A stretch of DNA of 64,000 bases from Tricholomella constricta (Eukaryota; Basidiomycota; Agaricomycetes; Agaricales; Lyophyllaceae). The DNA is taken from NCBI GenBank assembly GCA_013368375.1, contig JAACJP010000002.1:248001-312000 (forward strand), in the 5' to 3' direction. Of this stretch, positions 51,437 to 61,606 are shown in pieces (positions within the stretch are counted from its first letter, which is position 1; each line of letters begins with the position of its first letter). The notes under the pieces were generated by a model, which made no database searches, was not told where the DNA came from, and saw nothing but the letters and a program-made list of their open reading frames with translations. The position numbers and the translations under genes were made by a program.

Positions 51437-52480
51437 TGATGAGCACCGTCCCGCGCTGTACACCGAACCTGCCCATAATACGGACATCAACCGCTGCGCC
51501 ACGACGAACGCGGTCCCGAATGCGACCAAAGCGCTAAACCGACCGACTGACAATACGACCGACCGACCGGCAATACGACCAAACGACCGACGCACCGACC
51601 AAGAAACAAAGTAACTTGAAACGCCAGTTCTCCTCTCTGGGCGCACGGAGCACGGAACGCCGTATAACCTGTCAACGACCGCGCACGTTCGGATGCCAAG
51701 GTCTCCACCCGGCGACAACCAAACCCGATTTGAAATGACCCTAGGAAACGCCGTTGCCCAGCCAGTCGCAGGAAGGATCCGGCCGTACCACGGAGTTCCG
51801 CACCCAAGAGCCACTACCGATCGCAAAGCCACCACCGATCATACATCCGACCCGACGCCTCGAGCCGATCAAAAGCCCCCTTTGCCGAGCCAAAGAGCGC
51901 CACACTCTCTAAAAAGCGTCGCGCGGTACCAAGCTTGGCGGCGCTTCTCCCAATAAACCAGTAAAACACCTGCTTCGCCGGCTCGCGCGAGGCGAGTCGG
52001 TCGTATAGTATAAAAACGTACCCATGTATTACCTGCTCCCCCAGTGAATTACAGCCCGTATTTTCCCTCACACTCAGAGTGAATAGCTCGAAACCGTCGT
52101 CTCTGTCGTCTCTGCACCGTCCTCGTCGTATAAATCATCGCCACTGTCGTAAATCTCGTAACTGCCGTCTCTGTCGCCTCGTACTCGTCGCCCGAACCCG
52201 TGAGTTCTCCGTATTAACCTCGTTCGTCTCGTTGTCGCACGGCCGACATCCAAAGTCGCGTCGCCGACCCGTTCCACTCGGGAACGTCGCGTACCATCAC
52301 CCCCGTCGCGTTGTTGTCGGTTCGACTGGCTACGAGTCGGATCGTCTCTTACCTTCGTCAAACAACCCTTACAAGCCCTGCACACTCGCGTGTTTGGGAA
52401 CTTTTAACATTTCTCGCCCCCCATAGTTGTTAGTTGTTTTGTTGTTGTGCGCAGCACCTACAGGCCTTCTAGCTCTATCA
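51437..52480 (+). repeat. Gypsy-4 left LTR plus leader, inverted partner at right end
   Basis: Inverted counterpart of 62948-63984. Contains degenerate CGACCGAC/CAATACGAC short repeats near the start and a TATA-like TAGTATAAAAACG near 51998-52010. The shared region runs past the probable LTR end into the start of the gag frame. Confidence 0.8.
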
Positions 52481-55269
52481 TTCTGGAGCCCACCGCGAGG
52501 GTTTTAAAAGCCACCGCCGGACACGCAACCTCATTCCTCTTGTTCATAAAAACCTACGACTCGTCGACCATTCCGCCCGCAACCCGACAAGAAGCTAAAG
52601 CCCGAACCCTCCGTGCCGAAATTCGCGCTGCTCTCGGACAAGTCGACACCGACTCAGAATCGCTCTCCCCGTTCTTCCGCTCAGTAACCCCACACCGCGC
52701 GATCCATAACAACCTCAGCCCGCTCTTCTATAGCCCTTCGTCGACACTACCGTCGCCTACCCCGACCGATCAAACACCGCTCCCTGAACCAACCGCGCAA
52801 CCCGACCTAGCTTTCGACCCCTTTGCGTCGGAACCTCCTACCACCGATCAAGGAGTTGAATTTAGACTCCCCTATCTATCGCCCGCGACCCCAGAAATCT
52901 CAGATTCTTCTTCACCGTCGTATTCCCCCTCCCCGTCCCCTATCCCGAAACCAATACCATCTATCATGGCACAACCACCAATCATTATAAAGCCGATGCC
53001 CGCACGCGGACAAAGCTCGGCACCGACGTTCGTGCCCGAACGTGCGCGTGAACTGCGCCGATATTTCTCGGACTTAAATCATCTCTTCATCGAGTGTAAC
53101 GTCGTAGATGAACAAGAGCAGAAAACGCACACTACGCGATACACCGACATCGATACCGCGGATCTGTGGGAGCAACTTGACGAGTTCGCGGTCGGCACCA
53201 CATACGACGATTGGCGAAAAGCGATAATGGCGCTTTACCCAGGCGCAAGCGAAGAAAGAAAGTATTCAATGGCCGACCTCGACTACCTGATCAGGGAACG
53301 ACACCGACTCGGGATCCAGTCGAATAGCGACCTCGGGGAATATTACCGACAGTTCCTTTCTGTTACCCAGTTCCTTGTCAGCAAAAACCGACTTTCGATA
53401 AACGAACGCGACCGCCAATTCCGTCGCGCGTTCCAGTCAGATCTATGGTCAAAGATCCATCGCAGGCTCGAGATCCTAAATCCGAACCACCATCCCGACG
53501 ACCCCTACGCCACAGAAACCGTTCGCGCTGCAGCTGAACATATCCTCCACGGAACAAACGCCGGCCAACGACAGGAAGCGCCATCGGGCGCGCCCCCACA
53601 AATTACGATCGCGCCAAGCGGGTCGTTAACGGGCGCGACCAAGTCGCCTAGCACGGGACAGCCCCTCAAGTTGGAAGAGCTCTACGAAAGAATAAACCTG
53701 TTGGAACAACATATCCAACGCTTAGGACAAGACAAAGGAAGCGACGGCGGCCGACCGAATCAGTCACCTAATGACAACTGCCACTTCTGCGGTGGTGAAG
53801 GACATTATATTCCTAACTGTCCCATACATCAAACATACGCGACCGAAGGACGCTGCCGACGAACCGACGACAACAAAATAGGTCTGCCAAGCGGCGCGCG
53901 CATACCGGCGGGAACCCCAGGTCGATACATAAAAGACAAGTTAGACGAGTGGCACAGACGCAACCCCGGCCAAATGGCGACAGGACAGCTATCAGCGAAC
54001 GCGAACCCGACCGAAAGCATGATGTTGGAAATACTACAGTTTAACGACGTCACCGACCATGACCTAAAAATCGAGGATCGCATGATCGTGTTAGAACGAG
54101 AACTCAACACCCTGCGCGCAAGGAAAGAGGTGTTCGACGGCGTAGAACTTATTAGCCGCGCACCGCAAAAGCGACCCGTCACGGTCGAAACCGTTCAAGA
54201 CGCCGACCAACCAAGGATCGCACCAGTCAACAAGTCAGCGCCCGCGTCGCAGCCCGTCTCGGGCGCGACGAAAGGCCAAGCCAAGGCTCCCCCGCCACCG
54301 TCCAACATACCTCTGACCCCCAGTAGCAAGACCGACGCCACAGGCACTGCCCGCGACCAGACTCCAGTACACCCTTTTTCTAACATTCCCGAGAACCGAT
54401 ACATCCCTCCTACCACGCGAAACTTAGCCGCCACGGAGAAGGCGAAAGCCGACAGCGCGTATCGCACACAAGCGCCCATTACAGATCCGACCAAATCAAC
54501 GACTCTATTCGAACGCGCACTCGACGCCACCATACCGGTCACAGTTCGAGAACTCTGCGGGGTAGCGCCAGAGGTTCGCGGAAAGTTTAGGGAAGCTAAT
54601 ACCCCGAAGCGCATCGTCGCCGGCAACCTCACAACGGTATACCAAGAAGTCCCCACGTCGGCGTTCATTGAGGAACTCGACGCACTACCTTGCGAATCCA
54701 ACAGCGACAACGCGACGCCACCGCCCGGAGCGCTAGTCACCGGCGACATCTACGACACGTATTACCAGACACTACTACCTGGCGAGCATCCGGACCGACT
54801 GATCGTCGCAATGGAATCGCATGCACTCAGATCGATCATGATAATGGTCGACGCAAGAGAACAGATAGAAAGCATCGTCGACAGCGGGTGCCAGATCATA
54901 GCCATGTCGGAAGAAGTTTGCCATGGACTAGGGGTCAAATACGACCCAACTATAGTGCTACAGATGCAATCAGCGAACGGAACAACCGACCCGTCGCTCG
55001 GTCTAGCACGAAACGTACCTTGTACGATAGGAGAGGTCACGCTCTACCTCCAAATGCACGTCATTCGCAACCCCGCATACGATATACTCCTCGGCCGCCC
55101 GTTCGACGTACTTACTTGCTCTAACGTGAAAACGAGATCCGCCGACGATACGATCATAACCATCACCGACCCGAACACTCGAGAGGTCATCGCGATACCG
55201 ACCTTCGCGCGCGGACAACGTCGCCGCCCCAAAACCGACGTAAATTTTCGTATACTCTCGAGGAAATAA
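52447..55269 (+). CDS. Gypsy-4 gag-protease
   Basis: Frame open from 52447 but without ATG until 52966 (MAQPPIIIKPMPARG), the likely start. Capsid-like region: VPERARELRRYFSDLNHLF, DLWEQLDEFAVGTTYDDWRK, YPGASEERKYSMADLDYLI. Zinc knuckle CHFCGGEGHYIPNC. The C-terminal retropepsin has ESIVDSGCQIIAMSEEVC (DSG) and NPAYDILLGRPFDVL. So gag and protease are fused in one frame, unlike Gypsy-3. Stop TAA at 55267-55269. The leading roughly 170 codons upstream of the ATG are open and Pro/Ser-rich, and may be leader. Confidence 0.85.
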   Translation: MRSTYRPSSSIILEPTARVLKATAGHATSFLLFIKTYDSSTIPPATRQEAKARTLRAEIRAALGQVDTDSESLSPFFRSVTPHRAIHNNLSPLFYSPSSTLPSPTPTDQTPLPEPTAQPDLAFDPFASEPPTTDQGVEFRLPYLSPATPEISDSSSPSYSPSPSPIPKPIPSIMAQPPIIIKPMPARGQSSAPTFVPERARELRRYFSDLNHLFIECNVVDEQEQKTHTTRYTDIDTADLWEQLDEFAVGTTYDDWRKAIMALYPGASEERKYSMADLDYLIRERHRLGIQSNSDLGEYYRQFLSVTQFLVSKNRLSINERDRQFRRAFQSDLWSKIHRRLEILNPNHHPDDPYATETVRAAAEHILHGTNAGQRQEAPSGAPPQITIAPSGSLTGATKSPSTGQPLKLEELYERINLLEQHIQRLGQDKGSDGGRPNQSPNDNCHFCGGEGHYIPNCPIHQTYATEGRCRRTDDNKIGLPSGARIPAGTPGRYIKDKLDEWHRRNPGQMATGQLSANANPTESMMLEILQFNDVTDHDLKIEDRMIVLERELNTLRARKEVFDGVELISRAPQKRPVTVETVQDADQPRIAPVNKSAPASQPVSGATKGQAKAPPPPSNIPLTPSSKTDATGTARDQTPVHPFSNIPENRYIPPTTRNLAATEKAKADSAYRTQAPITDPTKSTTLFERALDATIPVTVRELCGVAPEVRGKFREANTPKRIVAGNLTTVYQEVPTSAFIEELDALPCESNSDNATPPPGALVTGDIYDTYYQTLLPGEHPDRLIVAMESHALRSIMIMVDAREQIESIVDSGCQIIAMSEEVCHGLGVKYDPTIVLQMQSANGTTDPSLGLARNVPCTIGEVTLYLQMHVIRNPAYDILLGRPFDVLTCSNVKTRSADDTIITITDPNTREVIAIPTFARGQRRRPKTDVNFRILSRK
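55242..55248 (+). promoter_or_regulatory. -1 frameshift slippery heptamer, Gypsy-4 gag/pol
   Basis: A AAT TTT in the gag frame (codons GTA AAT TTT), 18 nt before the gag stop. The pol frame is -1 relative to gag and open across this site, so slipping here yields a gag-pol fusion. Confidence 0.75.
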
Positions 55270-58200
55270 GTCGAGATCACGGCGATCTTGCACTCCTCCT
55301 CGAGTACGACCCACTAAGCTATACCCCGACTGTCCTTTCTTTCTGCGAACTACCAACCGAATTTAATAGCGACGCCACCTACGACGCGCAACTAGCCTCA
55401 CTCTACGTCGCGGCATCCGAACTAACCACACCAGCAATCGCCGACCAATCCGTTAATACCAACTCTGCCCCTCTGGAACGAACGACCCTCTGCACTATTT
55501 TACCGAACAACGAGCGCCATAGTGGACGCCACACCCAATCCCTGACCAACGCCGCCACCGACGCCTTCGTTGTGAAAATCAAAGGCGTACAAACCAAAAA
55601 GAAGTACAAACCAGTAGCGCAAAAAGTGCGATCGATCATAGCAAGTTGTCCCGACCACTTCCGCATCGAGCGCAAAATATCGGGCGACCCTCTCGCCGAC
55701 ATGCCGACTCTGCTCCCCAACCCGCCACCTTTCCAACCCACCGGCCGCTACACTCTAGAGCGAAAAAACGACTTAGACCGTGAACACCCAGACTTCTTAA
55801 CGCCCTCCGAACGAGCAATTATGCACGACCTCATGTGTAAGCAGAATCTCGCTTTCGCATGGGACGATTCCGAACGCGGTAGTTTTCGATCGGATTTCTT
55901 TCCCCCTATCGATATCCCGGTCGTTGCACATACACCCTGGATCGAACGAAATATCCCCATACCGCCTGGCATCTACGATGAAGTTTGCGACATTATCAAA
56001 ACTAAACTCGCCGCCGGCGTTTACGAACCGTCCAACTCCAGCTACCGATCGCGTTGGTTTTGCACTCTAAAGAAAAATGGCAAATTCCGCCTCGTCCACA
56101 GCCTCGAACCGCTCAACCGAGTAACCATCCGACACTCGGGTGTCACTCCGATACCAGACCATGTCGCTGAACAATTCGCCGGTCGCATTTGTGGCGCAAT
56201 GTTAGACCTGTTTGTCGGCTACGACGAACGGCTAATCGCACCATCGTCGCGCGACCTTACCACTTTCCAAACACCTTTCGGCGCGTTACGCCTAGTCACC
56301 TTACCTATGGGCTGGACCAACTCCGTCCCAATCTTCCACGACGACGTCACTCACATCCTGCAACCGGAGATCCCGGACTATACACTGCCTTATATCGACG
56401 ACGCTGCTATAAAGGGACCAGCAACTTGGTACCCCGACCCGGGCACAGGATTGCCGAAAACACACCCCGACAATGCCGACGTGCGATTCGCGATCTGGGA
56501 GTTTTTCAACAACGTTAACCGAATCCTCCAGCGCATGAAGTACTGCGGCGGCACCTTCTCCGGCAAGAAGCTGACTTTATGCGCCCCACAATTTAAAGTC
56601 CTCGGACACGTCTGCACGCCCAAGGGTCGCATACCCGACGTGGACCGACTCGCTTTACTGCGTAATTGGAAGTCGTGCGCCACCCTATCAGAGTTACGCG
56701 CGTTTTTAGGAACGGTCGGAGTACTAAGGATATTCGTCAAAAACTTTGCTCATCGCGCACACCACCTCGTAAAACTAACCCGCAAGGATGCAGTCTTCGA
56801 GTTCGGCCCCGACCAGATCGCAGCGCAGCGCGACATCGTCGAGGCGATCGCAGAAGCGAAACCCCTCGTGCCCATCGACTACGCCTCGGACGACCCCGTC
56901 ATCCTGGCCGTCGACACTTCCCACATAGCAGTCGGATTCTACCTCTGTCAAGCCGACCCCGTCGATCGGAAACGACGCAGATACAATCGGTTCGGTTCCA
57001 TTACACTGAACGACCGCGAATCACGGTTCTCTCAACCAAAACTCGAATTTTACGGCCTATTTCGGGCGCTTGGCGCGTTACGACTGTACGTTATAGGCGT
57101 CCGCAACTTGGTCGTCGAAGTCGACGCGCGCTACATTAAAGGAATGCTCTCCAACCCCGACATCCAGCCGTCAGCTTCCATAAACAGGTGGATCGTATCT
57201 GTCCTCATGTTCCACTTCGAACTTGTCCATGTTAAAGGCACGTTCCATGGACCCGACGGTTTGTCCCGGCGCCCACGACAACCCGACGATCCAGCCGACA
57301 ACTACAACGCAGAAGAAGCCGACTTCGAAGATTGGGTCGACCGGATGCAAGGACTCATGCACATTATTCAACCGCTGCCACAGCCGCCGTCGCCATTACA
57401 TGTGTGCCAGATCTTCGCTATGGCTCAGATCTCAAGTAAGGAGGAGATGGTGGCAGTATACACGGACGCGGTACCACCAGACTCAACGACTCACGAACTC
57501 GCAGCCGACCCCCCACGACAACCCAGAATCCGTACCGACGACGATACAGGAATAACCGACCCAAATGCGAATTCGACCGACTTGTCATACGACGACGTGC
57601 CCAGAACGGACGTCGCTAAAGCCCAAGACCAACGCATAGACGCTGTTAGACAATGGTTGACCAACCTAGAACGACCAGAAGGCATGTCCGACGATCAATA
57701 CGCCACTTTCATTCGATACGCCACCGGATTCTTCCTAGACGGAACACGACTCTGGAGAAGAGACAGCCAAGGCGCACATAAACTAGTCGCCCGCCCCAGC
57801 GCGCGATTAGAGATTCTACGATCGGTCCACGACAACCTCGGACACAAACGCTTCTACGCGACACGCGCAACCTTGCTCGAACGCTTCTGGTGGCCTAATG
57901 TGCAGGCCGACGTCGTGTGGTTCGTAAAGACATGTCACATATGCCAGATCCAACAAACGACCAAGGTCCTGGTCCCCCCGGTCGTTGCGACACCTGCGCC
58001 ACTATTCGCGAAAATGTACATCGACACTATGCACCTACCGGCGTCGAACGGTTTTAAATACATCGTACAAGGGCGCTGCTCCTTAATCCACTTTCCGGAA
58101 TGGCGCGCGCTCCGAAAAGAAAACAGTCGCACCCTTGGTGACTGGATGTACGAGGATGTCATCTGCCGGTGGGGCGGACTGCGCGAAATCGTAACCGACA

Positions 58201-59012
58201 ACGGCCCAGCCTTCATCAAAGCCGCCGAACACCTCACAAAGAAATACCACATACACAACATTCGGATCTCAGGTTACAACTCTAGAGCCAACGGGCTAGT
58301 CGAGCGATCCCACTTCGACGTCCGGCAATCTCTTTTCAAAGCCGCCGACGGAATCGAAAATAAATGGTCGCAAGCCGCCTACTCTGTTTTCTGGGCGGAA
58401 CGCGTCACAATCCGCAAACGAATGGGATGTTCCCCCTACTACGCTGCGACAGGCACGCAGCCCCTCCTGCCACTCGATATCGTCGAAGCCACGTACCTCC
58501 AACCGCCACCCGACTCAATCCTGTCCTCCACCGACCTCTTGACACGTCGCGCGATCGCCCTACAAAAACGAACGACCGACCTAGAGCGACTGCATTCAGA
58601 CGTATACGCGGCGCGACGACAAGCGGCGATTCGCTTTGAGCTTCAACACGCCAGAACCTTGCGCGACCATAACTTTAAACGCGGAGACCTCATCCTCATG
58701 CGCAACACGAAAATCGAGAAGTCGCTCAACCGCAAAATGCGATCTAGATACCTAGGTCCGCTCGTTGTGATCTCACGCAACCGTGGAGGCGCCTACATCC
58801 TCTGCGAATTGGATGGCACCGTCTTACACCGGCCTGTAGCAGCGTTCCGACTCACCCCCTACTTCGCGCGAAATAATATCCTCCTACCCGATAGCGCGCT
58901 AGACATAGACACCAAACGACTCCGAGAACTAGAGGCGACGACGATCACCGACGATGAAGACCGACCCGAAGTCGTAAGCGACGACTCGGAGTCGGAAGAA
59001 GAGCAGAACTAA
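55248..59012 (+). CDS. Gypsy-4 pol: reverse transcriptase, RNase H, integrase
   Basis: About 1,250 codons in the -1 frame relative to gag, with no stop to 59012. RT: LKKNGKFRLVHSLEPLNRVT, then LVTLPMGWTNSVPIFHDDV and LPYIDDAAIKG (catalytic YIDD in place of YVDD/YLDD). RNase H: PVILAVDTSHIAVGFYL and LVVEVDARYIKGMLS. Integrase: HDNLGHKRFYATRATLLERF with CHICQIQQ (HHCC), MYIDTMHLPA, VTDNGPAFIKAAE and ANGLVERSHFDVRQ (D,D,E). The tail has KRGDLILMRNTKIEKSL and YLGPLVVISRNRGGAY and an acidic end; no chromodomain is seen. It belongs to a lineage distinct from Gypsy-1, -2 and -3. Confidence 0.9.
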   Translation, partial: SYTLEEISRDHGDLALLLEYDPLSYTPTVLSFCELPTEFNSDATYDAQLASLYVAASELTTPAIADQSVNTNSAPLERTTLCTILPNNERHSGRHTQSLTNAATDAFVVKIKGVQTKKKYKPVAQKVRSIIASCPDHFRIERKISGDPLADMPTLLPNPPPFQPTGRYTLERKNDLDREHPDFLTPSERAIMHDLMCKQNLAFAWDDSERGSFRSDFFPPIDIPVVAHTPWIERNIPIPPGIYDEVCDIIKTKLAAGVYEPSNSSYRSRWFCTLKKNGKFRLVHSLEPLNRVTIRHSGVTPIPDHVAEQFAGRICGAMLDLFVGYDERLIAPSSRDLTTFQTPFGALRLVTLPMGWTNSVPIFHDDVTHILQPEIPDYTLPYIDDAAIKGPATWYPDPGTGLPKTHPDNADVRFAIWEFFNNVNRILQRMKYCGGTFSGKKLTLCAPQFKVLGHVCTPKGRIPDVDRLALLRNWKSCATLSELRAFLGTVGVLRIFVKNFAHRAHHLVKLTRKDAVFEFGPDQIAAQRDIVEAIAEAKPLVPIDYASDDPVILAVDTSHIAVGFYLCQADPVDRKRRRYNRFGSITLNDRESRFSQPKLEFYGLFRALGALRLYVIGVRNLVVEVDARYIKGMLSNPDIQPSASINRWIVSVLMFHFELVHVKGTFHGPDGLSRRPRQPDDPADNYNAEEADFEDWVDRMQGLMHIIQPLPQPPSPLHVCQIFAMAQISSKEEMVAVYTDAVPPDSTTHELAADPPRQPRIRTDDDTGITDPNANSTDLSYDDVPRTDVAKAQDQRIDAVRQWLTNLERPEGMSDDQYATFIRYATGFFLDGTRLWRRDSQGAHKLVARPSARLEILRSVHDNLGHKRFYATRATLLERFWWPNVQADVVWFVKTCHICQIQQTTKVLVPPVVATPAPLFAKMYIDTMHLPASNGFKYIVQGRCSLIHFPEWRALRKENSRTLGDWMYEDVICRWGGLREIVTDNGPAFIKAAEHLTKKYHIHNIRISGYNSRANGLVERSHFDVRQSLFKAADGIENKWSQAAYSVFWAERVTIRKRMGCSPYYAATGTQPLLPLDIVEATYLQPPPDSILSSTDLLTRRAIALQKRTTDLERLHSDVYAARRQAAIRFELQHARTLRDHNFKRGDLILMRNTKIEKSLNRKMRSRYLGPLVVISRNRGGAYILCELDGTVLHRPVAAFRLTPYFARNNILLPDSALDIDTKRLRELEATTITDDEDRPEVVSDDSESEEEQN

Positions 59013-59378
59013 TCGCCATCCCGCGAAACCATATACCCTCCCTTTTAATCAGCACCCTTCTCACCGACACACACCGTTCGACCGACCGAATATACCGACG
59101 ACCTATGCCTTTTTTTTCAGTGCCGACCTATTACCGACCACCGATCGGGTTTACGATTCACTATGTTCAGACTTAACAAAACTCCACTCAATCACTCTTT
59201 CCGACTCTGTCGCCACTTAGCACACCAAAGAAAAACATTGCCGAACGCCAGTATATATTACATGGTGGTCCATTAGGACCACCCCAGCACAGAACCACAA
59301 CAAAATATAAAACGCGGCTGAGCGCACGACCAAGATACCAAGCGCGCTCAAAGCCGACCGACACCCCGCGAAGCTCGC
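59013..59378. other. Convergent spacer between Gypsy-4 pol and Zn2Cys6 gene A
   Basis: Non-coding, with an oligo-T (about 59108-59116) and many CGACCGA strings. It separates the pol stop (plus) from the gene A stop (minus). I see no LTR end or polypurine tract that would mark a 3' boundary for a conventional plus-oriented element. Confidence 0.5.
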
Positions 59379-61209
59379 TCACCCCATCACGACGTCACCG
59401 CCCTCAATCCCGTCGCCGCCCTCCCCGGCTCCGTTGCTCTCGCCATCGCCCTCGGCATCCTCGTCGTCGGTGCTCACCGCGCTCCCTTCACTGGAGTCGG
59501 ACTCACCCGCCGCGTCCTCAAGCAGCGCCGCGCGCCGCTCCCTCAACAACCTCAACGCGTCCGCCGTACCTTCGACTTGCAGGTAGATTTGTCGGAGCGA
59601 CCACCTCGTTGCCTCTTGCTGGGACTGCAGAACTTGCGCTTCCTGTACCAGGACCCGAAGGAAAGCGTGGCGCGAAAACAGAGCACGATCGACGTCGGCC
59701 AGACTGAAATCGTCTATCATCGCTGTCGAGGCCATGTAGCCCAGGCCATCCAGGTCCTCATTGCGAAGCAAGGCCTCCGCTTGAGGAAACGGTCCCTGCG
59801 TCAAGAAGCCCGCTCCCATTCCGGCAGAGCCAGCGGCCTGCAGCATCGCAAGGCGATGAGCGGTCGCCGCTAGTTCCCGCTCGCGCTCCAGGGGATCCAC
59901 CAAAAACGGCTGAGGGGAGCGGCGCGCCACGGCCGCGGGCGCTACGGGGGGCTTCTCCTCCTCGACATCCTCGACGGTAGGGCGCGATATATTTCTGCGC
60001 CGCAATCGCGAACCAGAGGCCCTGGGAACGTCGATGGGGACGCCGTCGCGCGTCGTCTCGCACTTCTTGGCGTGGATCTTGCAAAGAGCGCAGGGACTGA
60101 CACCAGGCTTCTGGAGGCAGTCGACGCCAGAGTCCACGCAACGGTCACACTAGTCGAAGTCAGTACCCAAAGACAACATCGACCATACCGGTAACCTACC
60201 GCCACCTCGCGCACCACGTGGTGAGGGCACTCCTTTTTAAAGTCCTCGAGGCGCCCGAGCCACTTGTCGGTCGTGCGCCGCTTCCTCTTACCCTTCCCTA
60301 GTTCCTCCTCGGGGACCTCCACTACCGATCCTTCCCCGTCGTCGGCGACGTCGCGTTTGCGCTTACGACCCGACGAAGTCGCCTCACCCTGTCCAGCAGC
60401 CGCGGGCGTCGTACCTACCAAGCTCGTCAGTGGCATACCATTGACGGGACTAAAGACAAGCCCCAGGCGCCAGGAGGACTCACGCACACGACGAGCCCGC
60501 GGCGATGGCCGAACAGCCTGTCTGGCATTAGCAACCTGACGCGAAAACACGGCTAGACGAACGTACCTCGACACCGGCGTCGCTAGCGGCCCGGGGCCCA
60601 CCACCGACAGACATACGAGCGGTGAAGTGAGGCGGCTTGCCTTTCCCTTTGAGCGGAGGCGCCGCGAGACCGCTACCTGACGCCTCCCCCACGACCGGCG
60701 GTATGGTCGCCTCCCCACTACTGTGCGCCTGCTCCGCCTCCGTTGCCGCCGCAGACACCGTCTCGACTGGCGGTCCGCCTCCAGGCCTCTCAGGAACGGG
60801 CAGTGGCGCAGTGTCGGCGCCTCGCGAAATTTCAGACAGTAAACGTCGCTCGCGACGTCGGCGGGTGTACTCGTCCTGCAAAAAAGGCCGAACCCAGTCG
60901 AGCTACCTGTACGCCAACGAACACGACCGGACGCACCTCGGGTTCCAGAGCCGCAAATTTTTCTCTCCACTCTTCATCGTCCTTAATGCGCGACCACAAG
61001 AAGGTCAGCGCGTCCTGCTCCTCCCGCCATTCCAACCGCCCAGGGCCTGCCGGTTGGGTGCGCAGCGCGGCCAGGCCGTCCCGGATGTCCTCCAGCGCCT
61101 CGAGGCGCTCTTCGCGAGTGGCGTCAGTGGGAAGTTGGCACCACCGGACGTAGTCCGTGGTCAGGTATCGCAGGACACGCTTAAAGTCGGAGACAGCGAC
61201 AGCAGCCAT
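59379..61209 (-). CDS. Zn2Cys6-type protein, TE-associated gene A
   Basis: Antisense to pol. Exon 1 is 61209-60937; exon 2 starts near 60875; further introns lie near 60560 and 60195-60150; the last exon runs to 59379. N-terminal helical module: VSDFKRVLRYLTTDYVRW, EEQDALTFLWSRIKDDEEW, FAALEPE. A basic region follows (GRKRKRDV, KGKRKRRTTDKW), then RLEDFKKECPHHVVREVA. The zinc cluster is CDRCVDSGVDC plus CALCKIHAKKC (C-x2-C-x6-C-x8-C-x2-C-x6-C). A helical C-terminus (ADVDRALFSRHAFLRVLVQE) and an acidic tail close it. The spacing fits fungal binuclear zinc-cluster DNA-binding domains, but here the cluster is internal and the protein lacks the usual fungal TF middle domain. Function unknown. It is paralogous to gene B and to the fragment at 24525-24860. 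Confidence 0.7.
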
Positions 61210-61606
61210 GGTGGTTGAAAGGCAACAGGAACCGAACAGGAAGCCGTCACTTTAAACAAGCCAGGACGCGCCGTCAAATTCGGTGGCACCGCCACCGCCA
61301 TCTCACGCCACACACGCGCCGGGTTCTAGAATTTCCTCAACCGGACCCCGGACCGACTGAGGGCAGTCGGCTTTTCAAGTAAGGAGGAGACATGACCTGC
61401 GGGTCGAGCGGCGGCCGACGCCAGTAACCGACACCGCCGATGATAAAACCGACCAACACGGCGAACCGACATGCGCCACTTAAAACGAAAAGCCCAGATT
61501 ATAAAGAACGACCCAATTTTAGGGCCCGCACGACAAAACCGGGTATATACAGAATACGCGACCGACAACGAGCGCAACCCGACCACAAAACACGACAAAC
61601 CTAGAG
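61210..61606. other. Spacer between Zn2Cys6 genes A and B
   Basis: Gene A promoter and gene B 3' flank. It contains tcaagtaaggaggaga (61377-61392), whose reverse complement occurs right after the right end of Gypsy-4 (63985-64000). No coding is recognised. Confidence 0.5.
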
